DNA from: Sialis fuliginosa | Lineage: Eukaryota > Arthropoda > Insecta > Megaloptera > Sialidae | NCBI GenBank assembly: GCA_961205875.1 | Contig: OY540822.1 | Location: forward strand, 14,324,501-14,388,500 | Direction of reading: 5' to 3' | DNA: 64,000 nt | In this document: positions 1-12,600 of the stretch, one piece after another | How the letters are laid out: each line of letters begins with the position of its first letter | Position numbering within the stretch: the first letter of the stretch is position 1 | Notes under the pieces: model-generated | What the model saw: only the letters and a program-made list of their open reading frames with translations | Told to the model about the DNA's origin: nothing | Databases searched by the model: none | Program-made: the position numbers and the translations under genes

Positions 1-235
1 AATAGATCCGAAAACCAAAACAAAAAACTTCAACATATATATGGTCATTTTTTTCCTGCACGATATCTCGTAAATAATAAACATCTCAACGTTTATATGA
101 TCTGAAAGAAATCTCATCAAATTCGGTCCAGCCGTTTTTTTGTTAGAATAAAATGACTGCAAAAAGTAGATATGAGAATTTCTTGAAAAAGATTTATCAG
201 ATTTAATTTGTTTTGATGGTAATCGATAGAGTTTT
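1..235. other. AT-rich sequence with a short repeat fragment
   Basis: No gene is visible. Around 110-140 the phrase 'atctcatcaaattcggtccagccg' matches the 3' part of family R1, which recurs at 2,520, 3,780 and 63,960, so this is probably the end of another old copy. Confidence 0.4.
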
Positions 236-400
236 TATCAAATAACATCTTACCTATATAAAGTCTCTCGCCGCGTCCGTCTGCACGATTTTCTCAGTAA
301 CTACTGAACGGATTTTATTCCGGTTTTCACTAATAGTGTTTCAGGTTGTGGATATTAACTCGGGTAATCGCGAGTCCTGTACGTATAATATATTATAAAA
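236..400 (+). repeat. Dispersed repeat family R2, copy 1
   Basis: Contains 'tatataaagtctctcgccgc', then 'tctgcacgattttctcagtaactactgaacggattttattccggttttcactaatag'-type sequence. Close relatives lie at 9,640-9,745 (minus), 19,355-19,410 (plus), 39,885-40,040 (minus) and 47,060-47,215 (minus). No coding capacity is seen. The recurring block joins a 'gtctgtctgcacgattttctcagtaactactgaacgg' segment to an 'aaagtccttcgtcgcg'-like start, typical of short non-autonomous insect repeats. The transposon class was not identified. Confidence 0.7.
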
Positions 401-513
401 TAACATCTTATAATAGTATTGATTTTGATGGGACTTTTATTTCTCGAAGTAGGGTCAAAACCGGAATAAAATAGCAGATAAATATAAATATTGTATGTGA
501 AAGTACTCTATCA

Positions 514-847
514 CAGCGGTTCTTAAACTAGGGTCCGCGAAACTTTTGCGGGGGTCCGTGAAACATGTTTGGCATAAATTAAAGTACTTTTACATTTCTA
601 TTTACCAATGATTAATTAATATCTAACGACCTTCTTTGTTTTTCTATCAGGGAGACAAGGGTTATTTTAATGAGTAACTTGTTTCTGCAGTTGTAAAAAA
701 TAATTTGTGTAATGCAAAAAATTGAAACAACGTTTAATAAATAAATAAAATTATAAAATTATAAAATTTACCCCTGTAGGAAGGAGGTCCCTGACAAATA
801 ATTGTTTAAAAGGGGGTCCCTAGATTACATAAGTTTAAGAACCGCTG
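514..847. mobile_element. hAT-type MITE with perfect 8-bp TSD
   Basis: This 334-bp non-autonomous element starts CAGCGGTTCTTAAACT and ends with its inverted form, AGTTTAAGAACCGCTG allowing one mismatch. The flanks are identical 8-bp copies of ctctatca at 506-513 and 848-855. An 8-bp TSD with CAG...CTG ends is diagnostic of hAT elements. The next bases (gggtccgcgaaac, and gggggtccct at the other end) resemble the SPIN/Charlie-type hAT ends known in animals, but the match is only general. No transposase remains inside. The perfect TSD suggests fairly recent insertion. Confidence 0.9.
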
Positions 848-855
848 CTCTATCA

Positions 856-2517
856 TAAAACATATTTATTTAAAAGCGGAAAACGATTATTTGGTTGTAG
901 AAATCATTATGAGCGTGTACGATATTGAGAATAATAATATATTTGCTATTGAACTCAAAAGGTTAAACCTATCAAATCCACGACAGCTTAATATAAATTA
1001 TACGCGAAATATTTAGAATTCCACTTTTTTCACGCTGGTTTTAAAATAGATCAACAAATGGTTTTCTTTTAGCTATGTCAACAGTGAGAAAATATTTTTA
1101 TAAATGTTTCAAGGAAATATTACCACGAAAAGATTTGTGAATACAGTCAACACTCTTTGTTTTGATTTTACTATACGATTATTATTGATTCATTATTTTT
1201 TATAATTTAAAATTTCTTCTTTGAAAGATCATGCAATTTACTTGAAAACGACTTGAGTTATATTGAATATTGTAAAGAATTTTCACTAGAGCAAAAGCTG
1301 TCAAGTGTGATCGTTAAGAATTCGTTTGGGATTTTAGAGTAGTGGTAATGAATTGATAATAATGTAAAGCTATAATGTACAATTTTTACCACTACTCTTA
1401 GATCGCTGATTTCTACTTATAAATATTATATTTATTTATATTATTATTATTATATATATTTATATTATTATGATATGAATTTTGCAACATTTTATTGAAT
1501 TTTTATTACCAGCTAGTCCGAATTTTTTTCTTATTTCTATTATTAGATTTCGGGAAATTTAATTTATGAAAAAATATGGTTGATCTCAAATTTTGAGATG
1601 AATAAAAAAATTTATTTATTTCAATAATATTCAAAAAATTTTGTTGTTGTAATGTATACATAATAATGAAATCCCCGCATACAAATGAAGCTATAGGATA
1701 TAAATGTATACAAAAGAATTTATCTTTAGAATAAATACAAATATTACAACAGAAAAATTTTATTCTCAAATAAAAAAAATAAATCAAGATACTTGGAAGA
1801 AGTAAAAATATTTTATCTTTCTATTATTCGATCTTTTGTATTCAATGATAAAATATTAATGAGGTTAAAACACGTCCCGTTACGAAAAATTATAGATTTG
1901 ACGATGTAAACAATGCTCATTTGACAAACTGACAACAATTCTGTGCCGGAAGACCTCTTAAAAATTTGCAAAAAAAAAACAAAAATAAAGAATAAGATTT
2001 TTTATGGTTCAGTCACTAATACCAATATATCTGATTATTATTTATTATTACTTTAACCACTGCAGATAATTGTTTAGTGTTTGTCATGGCATTGTGTATA
2101 TATTTTACTCACTTTACCAATACATACAATGGTTATTATTTTCTTTATACATTTTGGCATCAATCATGTAAAGTTAAATACATTTTTATGTATGTATAAA
2201 CGAATGAACACCACTGTTGAGGTGTCATTAAAAATTTTTCCAAAAGTTTTTTTCAAGTAGTTGTGAAAAGTACTTCTCCACGTTTTTACCTAAAGTTTTC
2301 TTAAGCGTTTCTAAACTTCATGCATGGAAACTTTTCTTCTAATTCTTCGCCTACTTAACCGTACTTTTTATTCGTCTTTGAAACCTGTAGTATTAAAAAC
2401 CTGATGCTTTCACTTACTCATATACATATAGTGTCTTATTAACACGATTACTGCCACACAAATATAGGTATTTATTTCGTTCTTTGGTTCAATTTTTAAT
2501 CATTTTTTCGAAATTCT
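856..2517. other. AT-rich intergenic sequence
   Basis: No gene or element is recognised. A TTATAT-type low-complexity stretch lies at about 1,424-1,482. The minus-strand 93-codon frame at 1,506-1,787 is rich in F, I, K and N and shows no domain, so it is treated as chance. Confidence 0.5.
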
Positions 2518-2712
2518 TATAAATGCCTGTCTGTTTGTTACCTTTTAAAGGTTAAACCGCTGAACCGATCTTGATTAAATTTGGTAGGGAAATAGCTTGC
2601 CTCCTGAGAAAGGACATAGGCTATTTTGATCCCAAAAAAATGATTAGATAAAAAATATTAGTACCACGCGGATGAAGTTGCATGTAACTCGTTTAATATA
2701 CGTATATTTATT
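2518..2712 (+). repeat. Dispersed repeat family R1, copy 1
   Basis: Reads 'tgcctgtctgtttgttacc', then 'ggttaaaccgctgaaccgat', then a 'ttgattaaatttggtaggga' segment, and ends near 'accacgcggatgaagt'. The same order recurs at 60,018-60,222 and, reversed, at 3,376-3,840, 59,030-59,280 and 63,890-64,000. This layout is widespread in insect genomes as a short non-coding element. The class is left open. Confidence 0.7.
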
Positions 2713-3375
2713 AACACATTCATTTTTAACCCGTAATGCCCTGTTTATTAGTGAGCATTATTATTTGGTTAAAAAAGCAAGAATGAAAATGTATGTTTGA
2801 TGTTAGAAATAATATTGAATGCATGAAAAACACCATTTTCGACAGTATTGTAGAACTTTTAGAGCTAACAATACAAGTCTTTCAATGCGATAGCTTTTTC
2901 CGGGTTTGGAAATGCGGAGAACCATTAGTTTTTCCAACAAATAACACAGCGGTACTGAAAGGTAACTTTTATTTTCATCAAAATATAACCGAAATATGAA
3001 AATTAAATTTCTTCGTTTCCGTGTTCACATATCAAAGAAGACGCAAAAAAAATATTACCATGCTAAAACTTTAATCGTTATTTTTTATTTCTCACCATCG
3101 CAAAAAAATACATTCTTTTAAAGCTTTTAAAAATAGAAGTCTCTTTTAACATGTAAAAAAGAATAAATAATTTATAAACATGGAAACATGTATATCTTTT
3201 TAATGTATGTATGATTATTTATTCTTTTAATTTTATCCACTGCAATAATTTAATTACTCATAATTATATTTATTTTGTAGGTATGTCATGTCAACTAAAA
3301 TAAAAACTATTTTTTTGCAAAGCCGCGGTAAAATTCTAGTAAAAAATATTACTGATACTTAAAATCTATACATAA
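2713..3375. other. AT-rich intergenic sequence
   Basis: A 68-codon frame at 2,793-2,999 (plus) has somewhat mixed composition, but there is no recognisable domain and no clear splice context. Nothing else is seen. Confidence 0.4.
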
Positions 3376-3840
3376 CATACTGGCTGTTACCCGCGACTTC
3401 GTTCGCGTGGAATTTAGGTTACTGAAAAAAAACACCATGAAATAAGGTTAGGATAACACAGACTTAATATCTGACTCGAAAACAGAACCGTCTCTGAAGA
3501 AAGAGATAGAAAATGATTTGGGATATACTTGCCTTTTTTTAACTCACTGTTTTGAAGAAATATCACACCATTATGTTAATACAGAATGCGCGGTCCAGCT
3601 CTATCTCTATGGTTATCATAATGTTATCATATAATCGATAAAACAGGTTTTTAGTTTCGAATTTACACCCTAGATGTCTACGCCAAAAAAGTATAAGTAC
3701 ATACAAATGTCATACTTCTTTTATCTAATAAATTTTCGAGATACAAAGTAACCTATGTCCTTCCTCAGGATGCAAGCTATCTTCCTGCAAAATTTTATAA
3801 AAATCTGTGTAGCCGTGAAAACGTTACTAACAGACAAAAT
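3376..3840 (-). repeat. Dispersed repeat family R1, copy 2 (long, inverted)
   Basis: On the plus strand it begins 'ggctgttacccgcgacttcg' and ends in the inverse of 'ggttcagccg...gcaagctatcttcc' (about 3,765-3,835). It is the reverse orientation of the copy at 2,518 and among the longest copies here. The central part (3,440-3,700) may be family-specific sequence or a later insert. Confidence 0.65.
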
Positions 3841-4350
3841 GGATATTAAGTGCAAAATACTTTTTATTAAAAAATGTACTGATTGTTAGTGACTTTTGAT
3901 ATTAAAAATAAATTTGAGAATAAAATAACGAATATACACCAAATATTAAACTGTTTTATAATTCGTATATGTTGTTTTAATGTAAAAATGAATACATTTC
4001 TGATAGTAAATATAGGTACCTACCTACACAAATGTTTGAATTTTGAATACGTAAACGAAAAATAAAAGAAACTGCCTCAAATATATATTCCAGCGGCATA
4101 CCTCTGAAATAATTAATGTGTTTAAGGGGATGTAAACAAACATAACTTTCCCTGTAAAATAATAATTACATTTTTTATGATTTCGGATTATGCTTGCCAC
4201 ATTTTTATTACCACATATTTTAATTACAAAAAAGGTTATGAATTTTGCTTATTATTTATTTATTTGTTTATTGGTATTTACCAACTACAAAATTCAAAAA
4301 TATCTCATATCTTTTATAACCCTGTATAATCTGTAAGCTTTCTCTGTACT
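3841..4350. other. AT-rich intergenic sequence
   Basis: Nothing recognised. The 60-codon frame at 3,883-4,065 has no domain features. Confidence 0.4.
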
Positions 4351-4610
4351 AAGGTCTTTTTTACGCGATTTTTTTTAGGCGATGCGATTGCGGTATCTGA
4401 TGAAAAACAAACTTATTATATGTATTATATTATATTTTCTAACAAATTTTCTTTGTGTTTTTTTAGACATTCTTATTTTCGTGAATTTTCATAAACTTTT
4501 TACGCGATTTTAATTGGAACTTATCCCTAATTTTACAGTGTAAGCAAAGTCTTTTTTAAGCGATTTTTCTATACGTGATTTGCTATGGAACTGTACAAAT
4601 TTTAATAAAC
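4351..4610 (+). repeat. Relic with repeated GTCTTTTTTAMGCGATTTTT motif
   Basis: A 20-bp motif occurs at 4,354-4,373 (gtcttttttacgcgattttt) and again at 4,549-4,568 (gtcttttttaagcgattttt), with a shorter copy near 4,497. Nearby are 'ttacagtgtaagcaaag' and 'ggaactgtac'. Such GCGATTTT arrangements next to TACAGT resemble decayed ends of Tc1/mariner/pogo elements, but no clean inverted pair or TA duplication could be fixed. Confidence 0.4.
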
Positions 4611-5669
4611 ATATTTTGATGGGACACATACTGCTAGAAAGCCAAAGGATTTGAAGTAGTTTAAGTTAAATTATAATTTGAACTAAATTAATAAAAAATT
4701 TAATTGTTATTTTAAATAAATATACATGAAAATTTATTGTTTAAGCAATGGTAGTTATGTAATAATTAAATAAAAATTTCATCGAAACAAATGCAGTTCT
4801 AGCGGGATTAATTTTTGATAGGAAATAAAGAGTATACAAAATTTAATTATTTATATAAATATGAGTGGGTGATAAAATTATTTAATAAATATAAATATGA
4901 ACAGAACAAACTAAAATTATTAATTAAAATCTGACTGCTAGAAGTAAAAATGTGTATGAGAAAATAATAAATATAATAATTATTAATGTAAATCTTACAT
5001 ATAATTTTTTTATTTTGTAGTTACAGAGAAAAAAATGCTAATTTGTTCTAGAATTTTGTACAAAAATACATATATAAGTTAGTATAGAAATAGATAATAC
5101 ATAGTCATTCTTTTTCAATCAAAATAACTTTTAAAATATCATCTTAATTAGTTAGTGACTCGACTAAAATAGATTAGTCAACAAGGCCGAATGGTTGGTT
5201 AGAATTCTTTGTTTTGTTGTTACGAAAACAACATTGTATTGTTTGAATTCTTCTCGAATTCTTGAAAAAAGGTTTTTGGATATATGTATGCACTTACATG
5301 TAAATTACACCTTAATCTTCTTTTAACGATACATATACGTTCCGGAGAATAAATACGCAATAGAAAATTAGTATTCCTCACATATATAAAAAATATCAAA
5401 GGTGTACCGGAATTCCTACCGGAACTCGCGATGTAGATTTAAAGTGAATATTTTAACGTTATTAATATTTTTATATTATATTATTATTGACACTATAAAT
5501 GTAATACATTTGATCGAAAAGAACTTATGCTATACAAATAATTTAACGAAATTATAGCTATACAAATAGTTTTTATAATTTAATGTATTTTCTTAAAGAA
5601 ATACCATATAGAACAATGTTATATTAATTTAAGATAATAATCTATGTATTTATATTAAAATATAATAGT
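4611..5669. other. AT-rich intergenic sequence
   Basis: No gene is seen. Two similar words, 'taccggaattcc' and 'taccggaactcg', are adjacent at 5,405-5,430. Otherwise featureless. Confidence 0.4.
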
Positions 5670-5770
5670 TAGACATGAATTCCGCTAAACAGATCTTAAT
5701 GAAATTTGGCAGAGAGATAGGTTACTTTGTACCCCGAAAAATTATTAGATAAAAAATACAAATACTGAAC
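5670..5770 (+). repeat. Fragment of repeat family R1
   Basis: 'ccgctaaacagatcttaatgaaatttggcagagagatagg', followed by 'ccccgaaaaattattagataaaaaat', matches the middle of R1 (compare 2,560-2,670). Both ends are missing. Confidence 0.55.
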
Positions 5771-6289
5771 CGATATTGTTGAAACTTGGTCGGATGGTTG
5801 GGTCTGGCTTGAAGACGGTCCCATTTCAAAATCGTGTGTAAGGGGAAGGGGTGACATCCCAAAATATTTATTTTTTCAAGATATCTCAAGAACGACACAT
5901 GTTACGTGAACATTTTATGGAATATTTTTTTAGAGCATTAAATTTCCTATAATATGGGTCTACAACGTTTGTTGTAAAATATTCCCTTACAAAGATTTAA
6001 TCAAAAATCATTTTAATCAATTCCAGGCAATTTATCTAAACACTATCGGTTTTTATTTAAATTGTTCAAAAACTTGGCAGATGTTTTTTTTAATGAGATC
6101 TTTAATCTTCAATAATGGATACTTTAAAAATATTATTAATTTATAATGAGGTTATAAAGAATTAGATATATCGGCTTCCGTCGTCTAAGTTTTAGTTATG
6201 AATATGTTTTCTGGTGGTATTATGAACATATATCACTAATTTAATGTAGTTAGTCACTTATTGTAAGACATTTGTACGAGAACGTATGT
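5771..6289. other. AT-rich intergenic sequence
   Basis: Nothing recognised apart from a GC-richer phrase around 5,790-5,860 ('ggctggatggttgggtctggcttgaagacggtcccat'-like) that may belong to an R1-type insertion. Confidence 0.35.
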
Positions 6290-6610
6290 AAAATTAGCGA
6301 AGTTGATATTAGCGGCAATTGTAATAGAGCACCACCGCGCGGTGTTATCGGCCGATGCTTAGCTCCCAGTCCCAGTCGGTACTTATCTATTGTAGGCAAA
6401 TGGGTTCGAAACCAGTGACCCGTGTATAATAATGTGTTACCAGTTTCCAGATGTTTGGATCCCAGATTAAACGCTTGTAGCGTATTCTGTTTATAAAGAG
6501 AGATGTGTAAAACACAAATAGCCAGCTATTCATCTTTGTCCCGTAACTTTGATTCACAACAGTGGCTAACACTATCACCAATGGCGTACACTAACATTTT
6601 AAAATGGGGC
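6290..6610. other. GC-richer island of unknown nature
   Basis: This block is clearly richer in G and C than its surroundings, with CpGs and short palindromes ('accgcgcggtg', 'atcggccgat'). It contains 'gggttcgaaacc' at 6,401-6,412, which resembles a tRNA B box, but no cloverleaf can be built. Overlapping frames of 64 and 69 codons on opposite strands show no domain. It could be a host regulatory region or old repeat DNA. Confidence 0.3.
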
Positions 6611-8125
6611 AACATCAAATCAAATAGTACTCTCACCCTAAATGAACCGAAAACTGTAAATACAATAATATATATGTATATACGTCCTTTTAATAGTTTG
6701 TATAATTTTTGAGCTGCTGGACCGATTTTGTTGGGACACTAAGGGTTCCTAGTACTAGAACTGAAGTAAATAAATGTATATTTTATTATAAAAATTTATA
6801 AAAATATTGAATGAAAACAATTACAACCCTTCTTTCGTTGGGGGATGGATGGTTAACACGTTTTATTATAAAATAGACTTGGATATTGGTATTTTATTTA
6901 TTGACCTACGATTATTAGTTCTGGAGATATAAGCTTTCAAAGTGTAATAAATTCGTTATTATTATTTCAAATGAAATTTTCGATTATGTTTGTTTGTTTA
7001 TCCAAATACTACCAGGCAATAAGAGGCGCAATATAACCATTTAAATTAATTTACCACGCGAGACGCATTTATTTAAGTTTGCTGAAAAAAATCTAAAGAA
7101 TACATACATTTTTATAGTAGGTTCTAAATTTCTAATAAATAATTTATAAAGAATACGCCACTGTATTTCTGAACAAGGGGGGGACAAATGTACCATTAAA
7201 TATAATTGAAGTACGGGGACTTTAAACTGTGCATTAATGACGGTGAGTTTGGATGGTAAATCCCAAATTATTTAATCATTTTTCCTCATGTTTTGTCTAG
7301 ATTTAGCTTAACCCTAAGTGTCCGGAAGTTAAATCTCTTAATGTCATTGAGAATCAGATATATTGTTACGAAGGAGAGAAATAATTAATAAAACGTCAAC
7401 ATTATTACAATTAACAGTAAGTACCTACTCGTTGTTAAGAGTTTTAACTATTAAACTTATATTGGACTAGAATTACTCGCGTCTTCGCCCGCGTGTATTA
7501 AAAATTCAATGAGTGTCTTAACTTTTCATATTGAATAAAGTAGTATTGAAGATAAGAGAAGCTTTATGATCGTTTTAAAATGAAAAAAAAATTGTTCTCC
7601 GATTTCAAATTGAAAAATACATAACATAACATATTACACATGAATAACTGATAAAGTGTGAAATCCCGACGTTTCCCCCAACAAGAATAAAAAAAAAACA
7701 AAGTAAAAATAATAAAAATATAAGTAATGGCATCATTAGACATAATTGAAATAAAAAATATAAAAATGATAGACTGGGAGGATAGAATCTCTCTCCCAAA
7801 CATAATTCAAATGGCCAGAGGCAGTTCCCATATCAAGCATACGTTAAAATAACTCCTCGTCGCATTTACTTCCAGCACAGGAGTAAAATAAAATAAGAGA
7901 TAACAATAGACAACTTGTCTCTGTCACATGAATAATAATATTAGGTATTTAACCAGTGCTTAAAAACATTTATATCATTTAACACAGGTCAACTTTGCCC
8001 GACTCACCTCAATAGGTTTCTGACATAATGAAACGAATTTCTCAATCGATTCAGGGTTTTGAGATTATCTTAATATTATCAACCAAATTTTTTTTAAATT
8101 CGTTCATTCCAACAAATGATTCTAT
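6611..8125. other. AT-rich intergenic sequence
   Basis: No gene is seen. 'actcgcgtcttcgcccgcgtg' at about 7,475-7,496 is the end signature of an R1-type repeat on the minus strand. The hydrophobic frame at 7,564-7,803 (minus) comes from poly-A/T runs and is not considered real. Confidence 0.4.
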
Positions 8126-8290
8126 ATTTCCTCTTTAAAATGAATTTTTACTATTTATTATACGATTTTTTTTCGCTGAGATATAATAGTTTGAAGATAA
8201 AATATTTTTATTAATAGAGAAGACACTAGTATATTTCGATGAAAAAAAATCGTACAGTAAAAAGTAAAAATTCATTTTAAAAAGGAACGA
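8126..8290. repeat. Short imperfect inverted repeat
   Basis: The left arm at about 8,130-8,178 (cctctttaaaatgaattt, then tacgattttttttcg) is matched in reverse by 8,238-8,286 (cgatgaaaaaaaatcgta, then aaattcattttaaaaagg). The spacer is about 60 bp. It could be a small fold-back element. No TSD was identified. Confidence 0.5.
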
Positions 8291-9048
8291 GTAATATTTC
8301 TTACCGTGAACAAAAACTTTAGAGAAAATAAATACTTACTTCATAATAAATTCTTAAACATTGCCAAAATCATAATTTTTAGACTTTTAAGTTAAATATC
8401 TCAAAAACCTCTGAAATTTTTTTGACCACTGTAATTAATAAATGTTCTATAGCAACTGGGTTTTTAGATAGGTTCCGATTACATTATAACTTAATGGCAT
8501 TAAAAATAATTATATTTAGTCACATATTTCAACTGTAATAAAATTATTTTTAAATAACATGGCTTGGCCATAAAATGCACACTTCTTTACCTTTTTCGAT
8601 GTATTTATAGAATTGTCAATTTTATTACAGCTAAAGACAGTTCTAAAAAGTTAAAATTAAAATATAAATTTGCAATATCTACAAATTAATATAAAATCAG
8701 ACTAGAATCAGTTTGAAAATATTATTTTCTATAATTTCATAAAAGAAAATTTATAATAAAAATTGTAGAGAACATAATTTAAGATCTCTGAGATATTTGA
8801 GTAAATTGATTTTAAAAAATGTAAATTCTAGCTTGAAAGACATATTTAACAATTTTTGAATACACCCTTCATTTTTAATGCTATAAATATTTTAATTATT
8901 TATGAAAAATGTGATATAAAATTTTGTATACGGTACTTTAAATTAATTTTCCAACGTTTCGTGAGATATATCCATATCTATAATAATAAAAAGTTGTCCT
9001 TACGTGAAGACACACGTGTATTGTACGTATATGAAAGCAATGGTATCA
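8291..9048. other. AT-rich intergenic sequence
   Basis: Nothing recognised. Frames here are short and low in complexity. Confidence 0.4.
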
Positions 9049-9203
9049 TTAAAGGATAAGCAATATATAAGATAATACCAACATATGTATGTACGTAAAA
9101 TGAAAAATGTCATTCGCCATAATTAATGGTACCATTTGGTATGTTATCTTCAGCCGCAATAATTTTAAATGACCCTTTTCTAGAATCCCGATTTTTTTAT
9201 GAT

Positions 9204-9360
9204 ACTCACCGGGACCAAAAGCGAAATTATTGTTCCCTCTACTCAATATATAGTTGGGAGCGGTTATTTTAGAAAAGTTTTTAATATTTGCTCTACAGCC
9301 ATCTCTCTTTGTTGTACATATATCTTCTGGAAGCTTTATCTGGTCTTTTAGGAAGAACAT
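9204..9360 (-). other. Possible minus-strand coding exon, unidentified
   Basis: A 103-codon minus-strand frame (9,360 down to 9,049) has a mixed, protein-like first half: about 50 residues with charged and polar residues, two cysteines, and the run APNYILSRGNNNFAFGPG. At the end of this part the DNA reads CCCG|GTGAGT (donor at 9,209-9,204). Beyond it the frame turns AT-driven and hydrophobic, as expected if it reads into an intron. I do not recognise the family. The start is uncertain: an upstream stop lies only seven codons before the ATG, and a candidate acceptor (tttaatag) is weak. It may be a chance frame. Confidence 0.2.
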
Positions 9361-9639
9361 GTGCCGTAAGTTAAATACCTATTAAACTTTTTTGATTTCT
9401 CTCTCTATTATTTTTTATTATTTAAATTATTTATAGCAGTATTAAAAAAGTATAGTTCTTTTTACAATTACTGACAATAAAATATATTTAAATAACTTAC
9501 ACAATAATCCCTCCGCTTACACGGTTAATAAGTTCCACGGATTTACCGTGTAAATAGACTCGGTGATACCCGGGGATGTATATTTAATATTTAATTAACT
9601 TATTAAACATTATTTTCACTATTTACCTCTCCGACGATA

Positions 9640-9745
9640 TTGTTTTTTTCAAACTTCATGAAATTTACACAAATTTTAGTAGTTACTGAGAAAATCGTGC
9701 ACAGAAAGACAAATGCGGTGAAGGACTTTGTTTCATACTATGTAA
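9640..9745 (-). repeat. Repeat family R2, copy 2
   Basis: 'agtagttactgagaaaatcgtgc', followed by 'gcggtgaaggactttgtttcatactatgta', is the reverse complement of the R2 copy at 236-340. Confidence 0.7.
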
Positions 9746-12600
9746 ATACAAATTTAGTTGGTTGTTCCTGATCAAAGTGTTCTCTTACTCCCAAAAACAT
9801 AGAAATAAACACATATAATAATCTAGAAAATGTACCACAGCTTTATACATAATTTTATTAAAAAAACAATGTTTTTTACATAAATATTGTTTGATAAAAA
9901 TATGATAAGTCGCATAATCAAAAATTGAGTAGTAAAAAAAGATCCTACGCCACTGTACATGTGTGGGTATGTATCTGTAGGTACTTGAGTGTATGTATAA
10001 TTTATAAATAAAAATCTCTTGTTTATAAAAGTATATTTCGTCTTTTTACGTATTTATCAAAGAGACCTTTACATTATCATTTCTTTGATCTAAATAAATT
10101 TGGGATACAAATACAACCAAACAACAAAAAATTGGTGATAGTAGGTATATATGTGTATATTTTAGAGAAAGATGAGTTGAATAAAATGAAATGAAACATA
10201 TTTTTTTATACAAGTAATTCTTTTTATATTTTGCTTACACTTATTAACATATTATGAGGACGAATGTATGATGGATGAAAAATAAAAAATAACAAAAATA
10301 TTTTATATAGCATAATAACTTTTCTCATATTTTACTAACGTACATTATTATGTATACTACCTTTTATACATATATTCCCTCTGTTCCAAAATTATTGATG
10401 TTTTTATTTATGTTGCCACTAAAAAAGTTATGTTTTAAACCAGCCTAAGATCCTTTGATTATCACTCTCTTAAAAAGTTAAAACAATGGGCAAAATTAAT
10501 TTTTAAATGGTTTAAATAAGGTAGATATTTATACAACCCCCCCCCCCCCAATTTAGTTGAATTGATGAAAATTAATATCTCCTACTGCACTGTACGTACA
10601 ATTTGCAAAATACAATTAAATTACATCAAATATTCAACTTGAAAATTCTATGTCGTTGAAAAAGTAATTAGGCTTTTATATCAGATACATCCTTTAGGCT
10701 ACTTTTCTCTTTGAAGTCCACATGTACGCACACATTACATGTGACATTGCATTTTAAATGGGTAAAGATTCAGAAAGCATTATTGTCGTTATAACAGTGA
10801 AAAATGATTATATTTTATATTTACGTAAAGCTATAATCTATTTGGGTTTTGAGGCCAATTTTTTTATTTGTTATAAAATTTTTATCAGCCTTCAAAACAC
10901 AGGAGAGTATAGATTTGTATGTATCTAATGTAACATTGATTTCCGTGTCTACTGTAGTTAATCGGTATAAAATGTATTTTATTAATTAAATTATTAAGAA
11001 AAATATATTTTTTCACCCTTGTACAATAGATATTTAAAAACTCGAGTGATCGGCGCGGAAGCCTCGATTATAATTCACAAAAATAAAGCAAACAATCAGC
11101 GAAAAGAAAATGTATAAGAAAAAGAATAATTCCGAAAGCAGAAGAATATCGAATAACAGAAAGAATTATATATCTCAATTTAATATTGTGTTTTTTTAAT
11201 TTCCTTTGTATTTTAATTTTGCATATTTATATTCAAAACATTACAGCAAATGTTACTGATTCGTATTTCAGTCTATTGCTTTTAAATATTTAAGCTTCAT
11301 AAAATCTGTTTGTATTTATTTTTTGTATTTAAATTATATGAACCGTTTATTTTGAAAATGGTGTGGGGGTAAGTGCATTGAAACAAATCATATACAATAC
11401 CAATTCTTAAAAAAAATCTCGTAATAACAAAAAAAAACTATCAAATGCGAGTCTAACCTTACCGAAGATTTAAGCCTGTAGAAAAGTTAAGATTAGCTTA
11501 TATACTGTGACAGACAGACGGACAGAAACAATGTTAATTTAATAAGTGTATGAAACAAAAAAAATTGACTTTCCTCACTTTCAAAATAAACGGTTAATAT
11601 TTTATTCTTAATACAAAACTTAAACAACAAAACCCAAGTAAAAAATAATAAAAACATATGTCCAAAAAGAAAACATTTAAAGTTCTTTGTGTCCCTAATT
11701 ACGTCACCTAATTTTGATAATTTGTTTCATTTTTCCAAATCTAAAAACGCGATCACTTTGTTATTGTATTGAAACAAAAGAAATTTTACCGTCCTCTCTT
11801 ATATCTGCATGTTTAGCCCATTAATTTTAAGTTCTAGGGTTTGTTTGTGTGTACACAAATGCGAATGTGTGAGTGTATAATGCTACAGGCAGGCCTGCTT
11901 TAATACTGTATATGGGACATATTATACATAAATCGTAACCTAAAAATTTTCATAGTACCTATTTAGTTTTGATATAGTGAATAACTTTTACTTATGCAAA
12001 TATATATTATATAAATATATGTAATATATGTTCACCGGGAGTTGAAGTTCACTACGGTACATAGGGATTTCAATATGTTTTCAAATATATTCAAATTTTT
12101 TGCATTTCATCCAAAGAATTTTGTTTGTTAAATGTATGTTTTTTTTGATAAATAATACAATTTTATAAGTTTTTTGCTACTTTATACTTTTCGTTAGATT
12201 TTGCTGAAAATATGTGAAAAAGGTCACTAATGGTCAAAATGGATGTATTTTCTTTGTTGATATCAGCCATGTTTCTTCACATATTTTTTAAGTAAACCAG
12301 TTTAGGAAACTTACTTTACCAAAGAAAAACTTATGTTTTCATTAATAAATCAAATTTTGAGTTAAAAGACGTTTAAAATATTTCGATTAGAACATAAAGT
12401 TATGTAATACATCAAAAACTTTATAGAATGAACAAGGTTTCATAATTACAATGTTCGCTTTGAAAAAGTAAGTTCTAAAATACTGAAATATATAATATGT
12501 TCCAATATGTTTATATACATATATTATTACCATCAATATGTATTTGAAAAGTTATATACATTCTACTTAATTCGCAAAAGACCAGCGATTATATTATTAT
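9746..12600. other. Long AT-rich stretch without genes
   Basis: No gene is seen. Minor features: a run of 13 C at 10,537-10,549; 'gtgggggtaagtgcattgaaac' near 11,363, which resembles the GGGGTAAGTG ends of the elements at 43,476 and 44,373; and 'gacagacagacggacag' at about 11,508, a common tag of decayed insect repeats. Confidence 0.45.

Noticed and set aside
6390-6420. tRNA-like B box gggttcgaaacc
   Set aside because: No A box at the right distance and no cloverleaf can be drawn.
7564-7803. Overlapping hydrophobic frames that could suggest a small membrane protein
   Set aside because: Produced by poly-A/T runs; two overlapping frames show the same bias, and there is no start context.
9945-9960. 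ctacgccactg as a hAT terminus (also near 7,142 and, inverted, 17,200)
   Set aside because: No matching opposite ends or 8-bp duplications were found, so no element could be bounded.
10537-10549. C13 run, with others at 28,843 and 34,925, as possible structured motifs
   Set aside because: Single homopolymers without a second G/C tract. They may be polymerase-slippage or assembly features.
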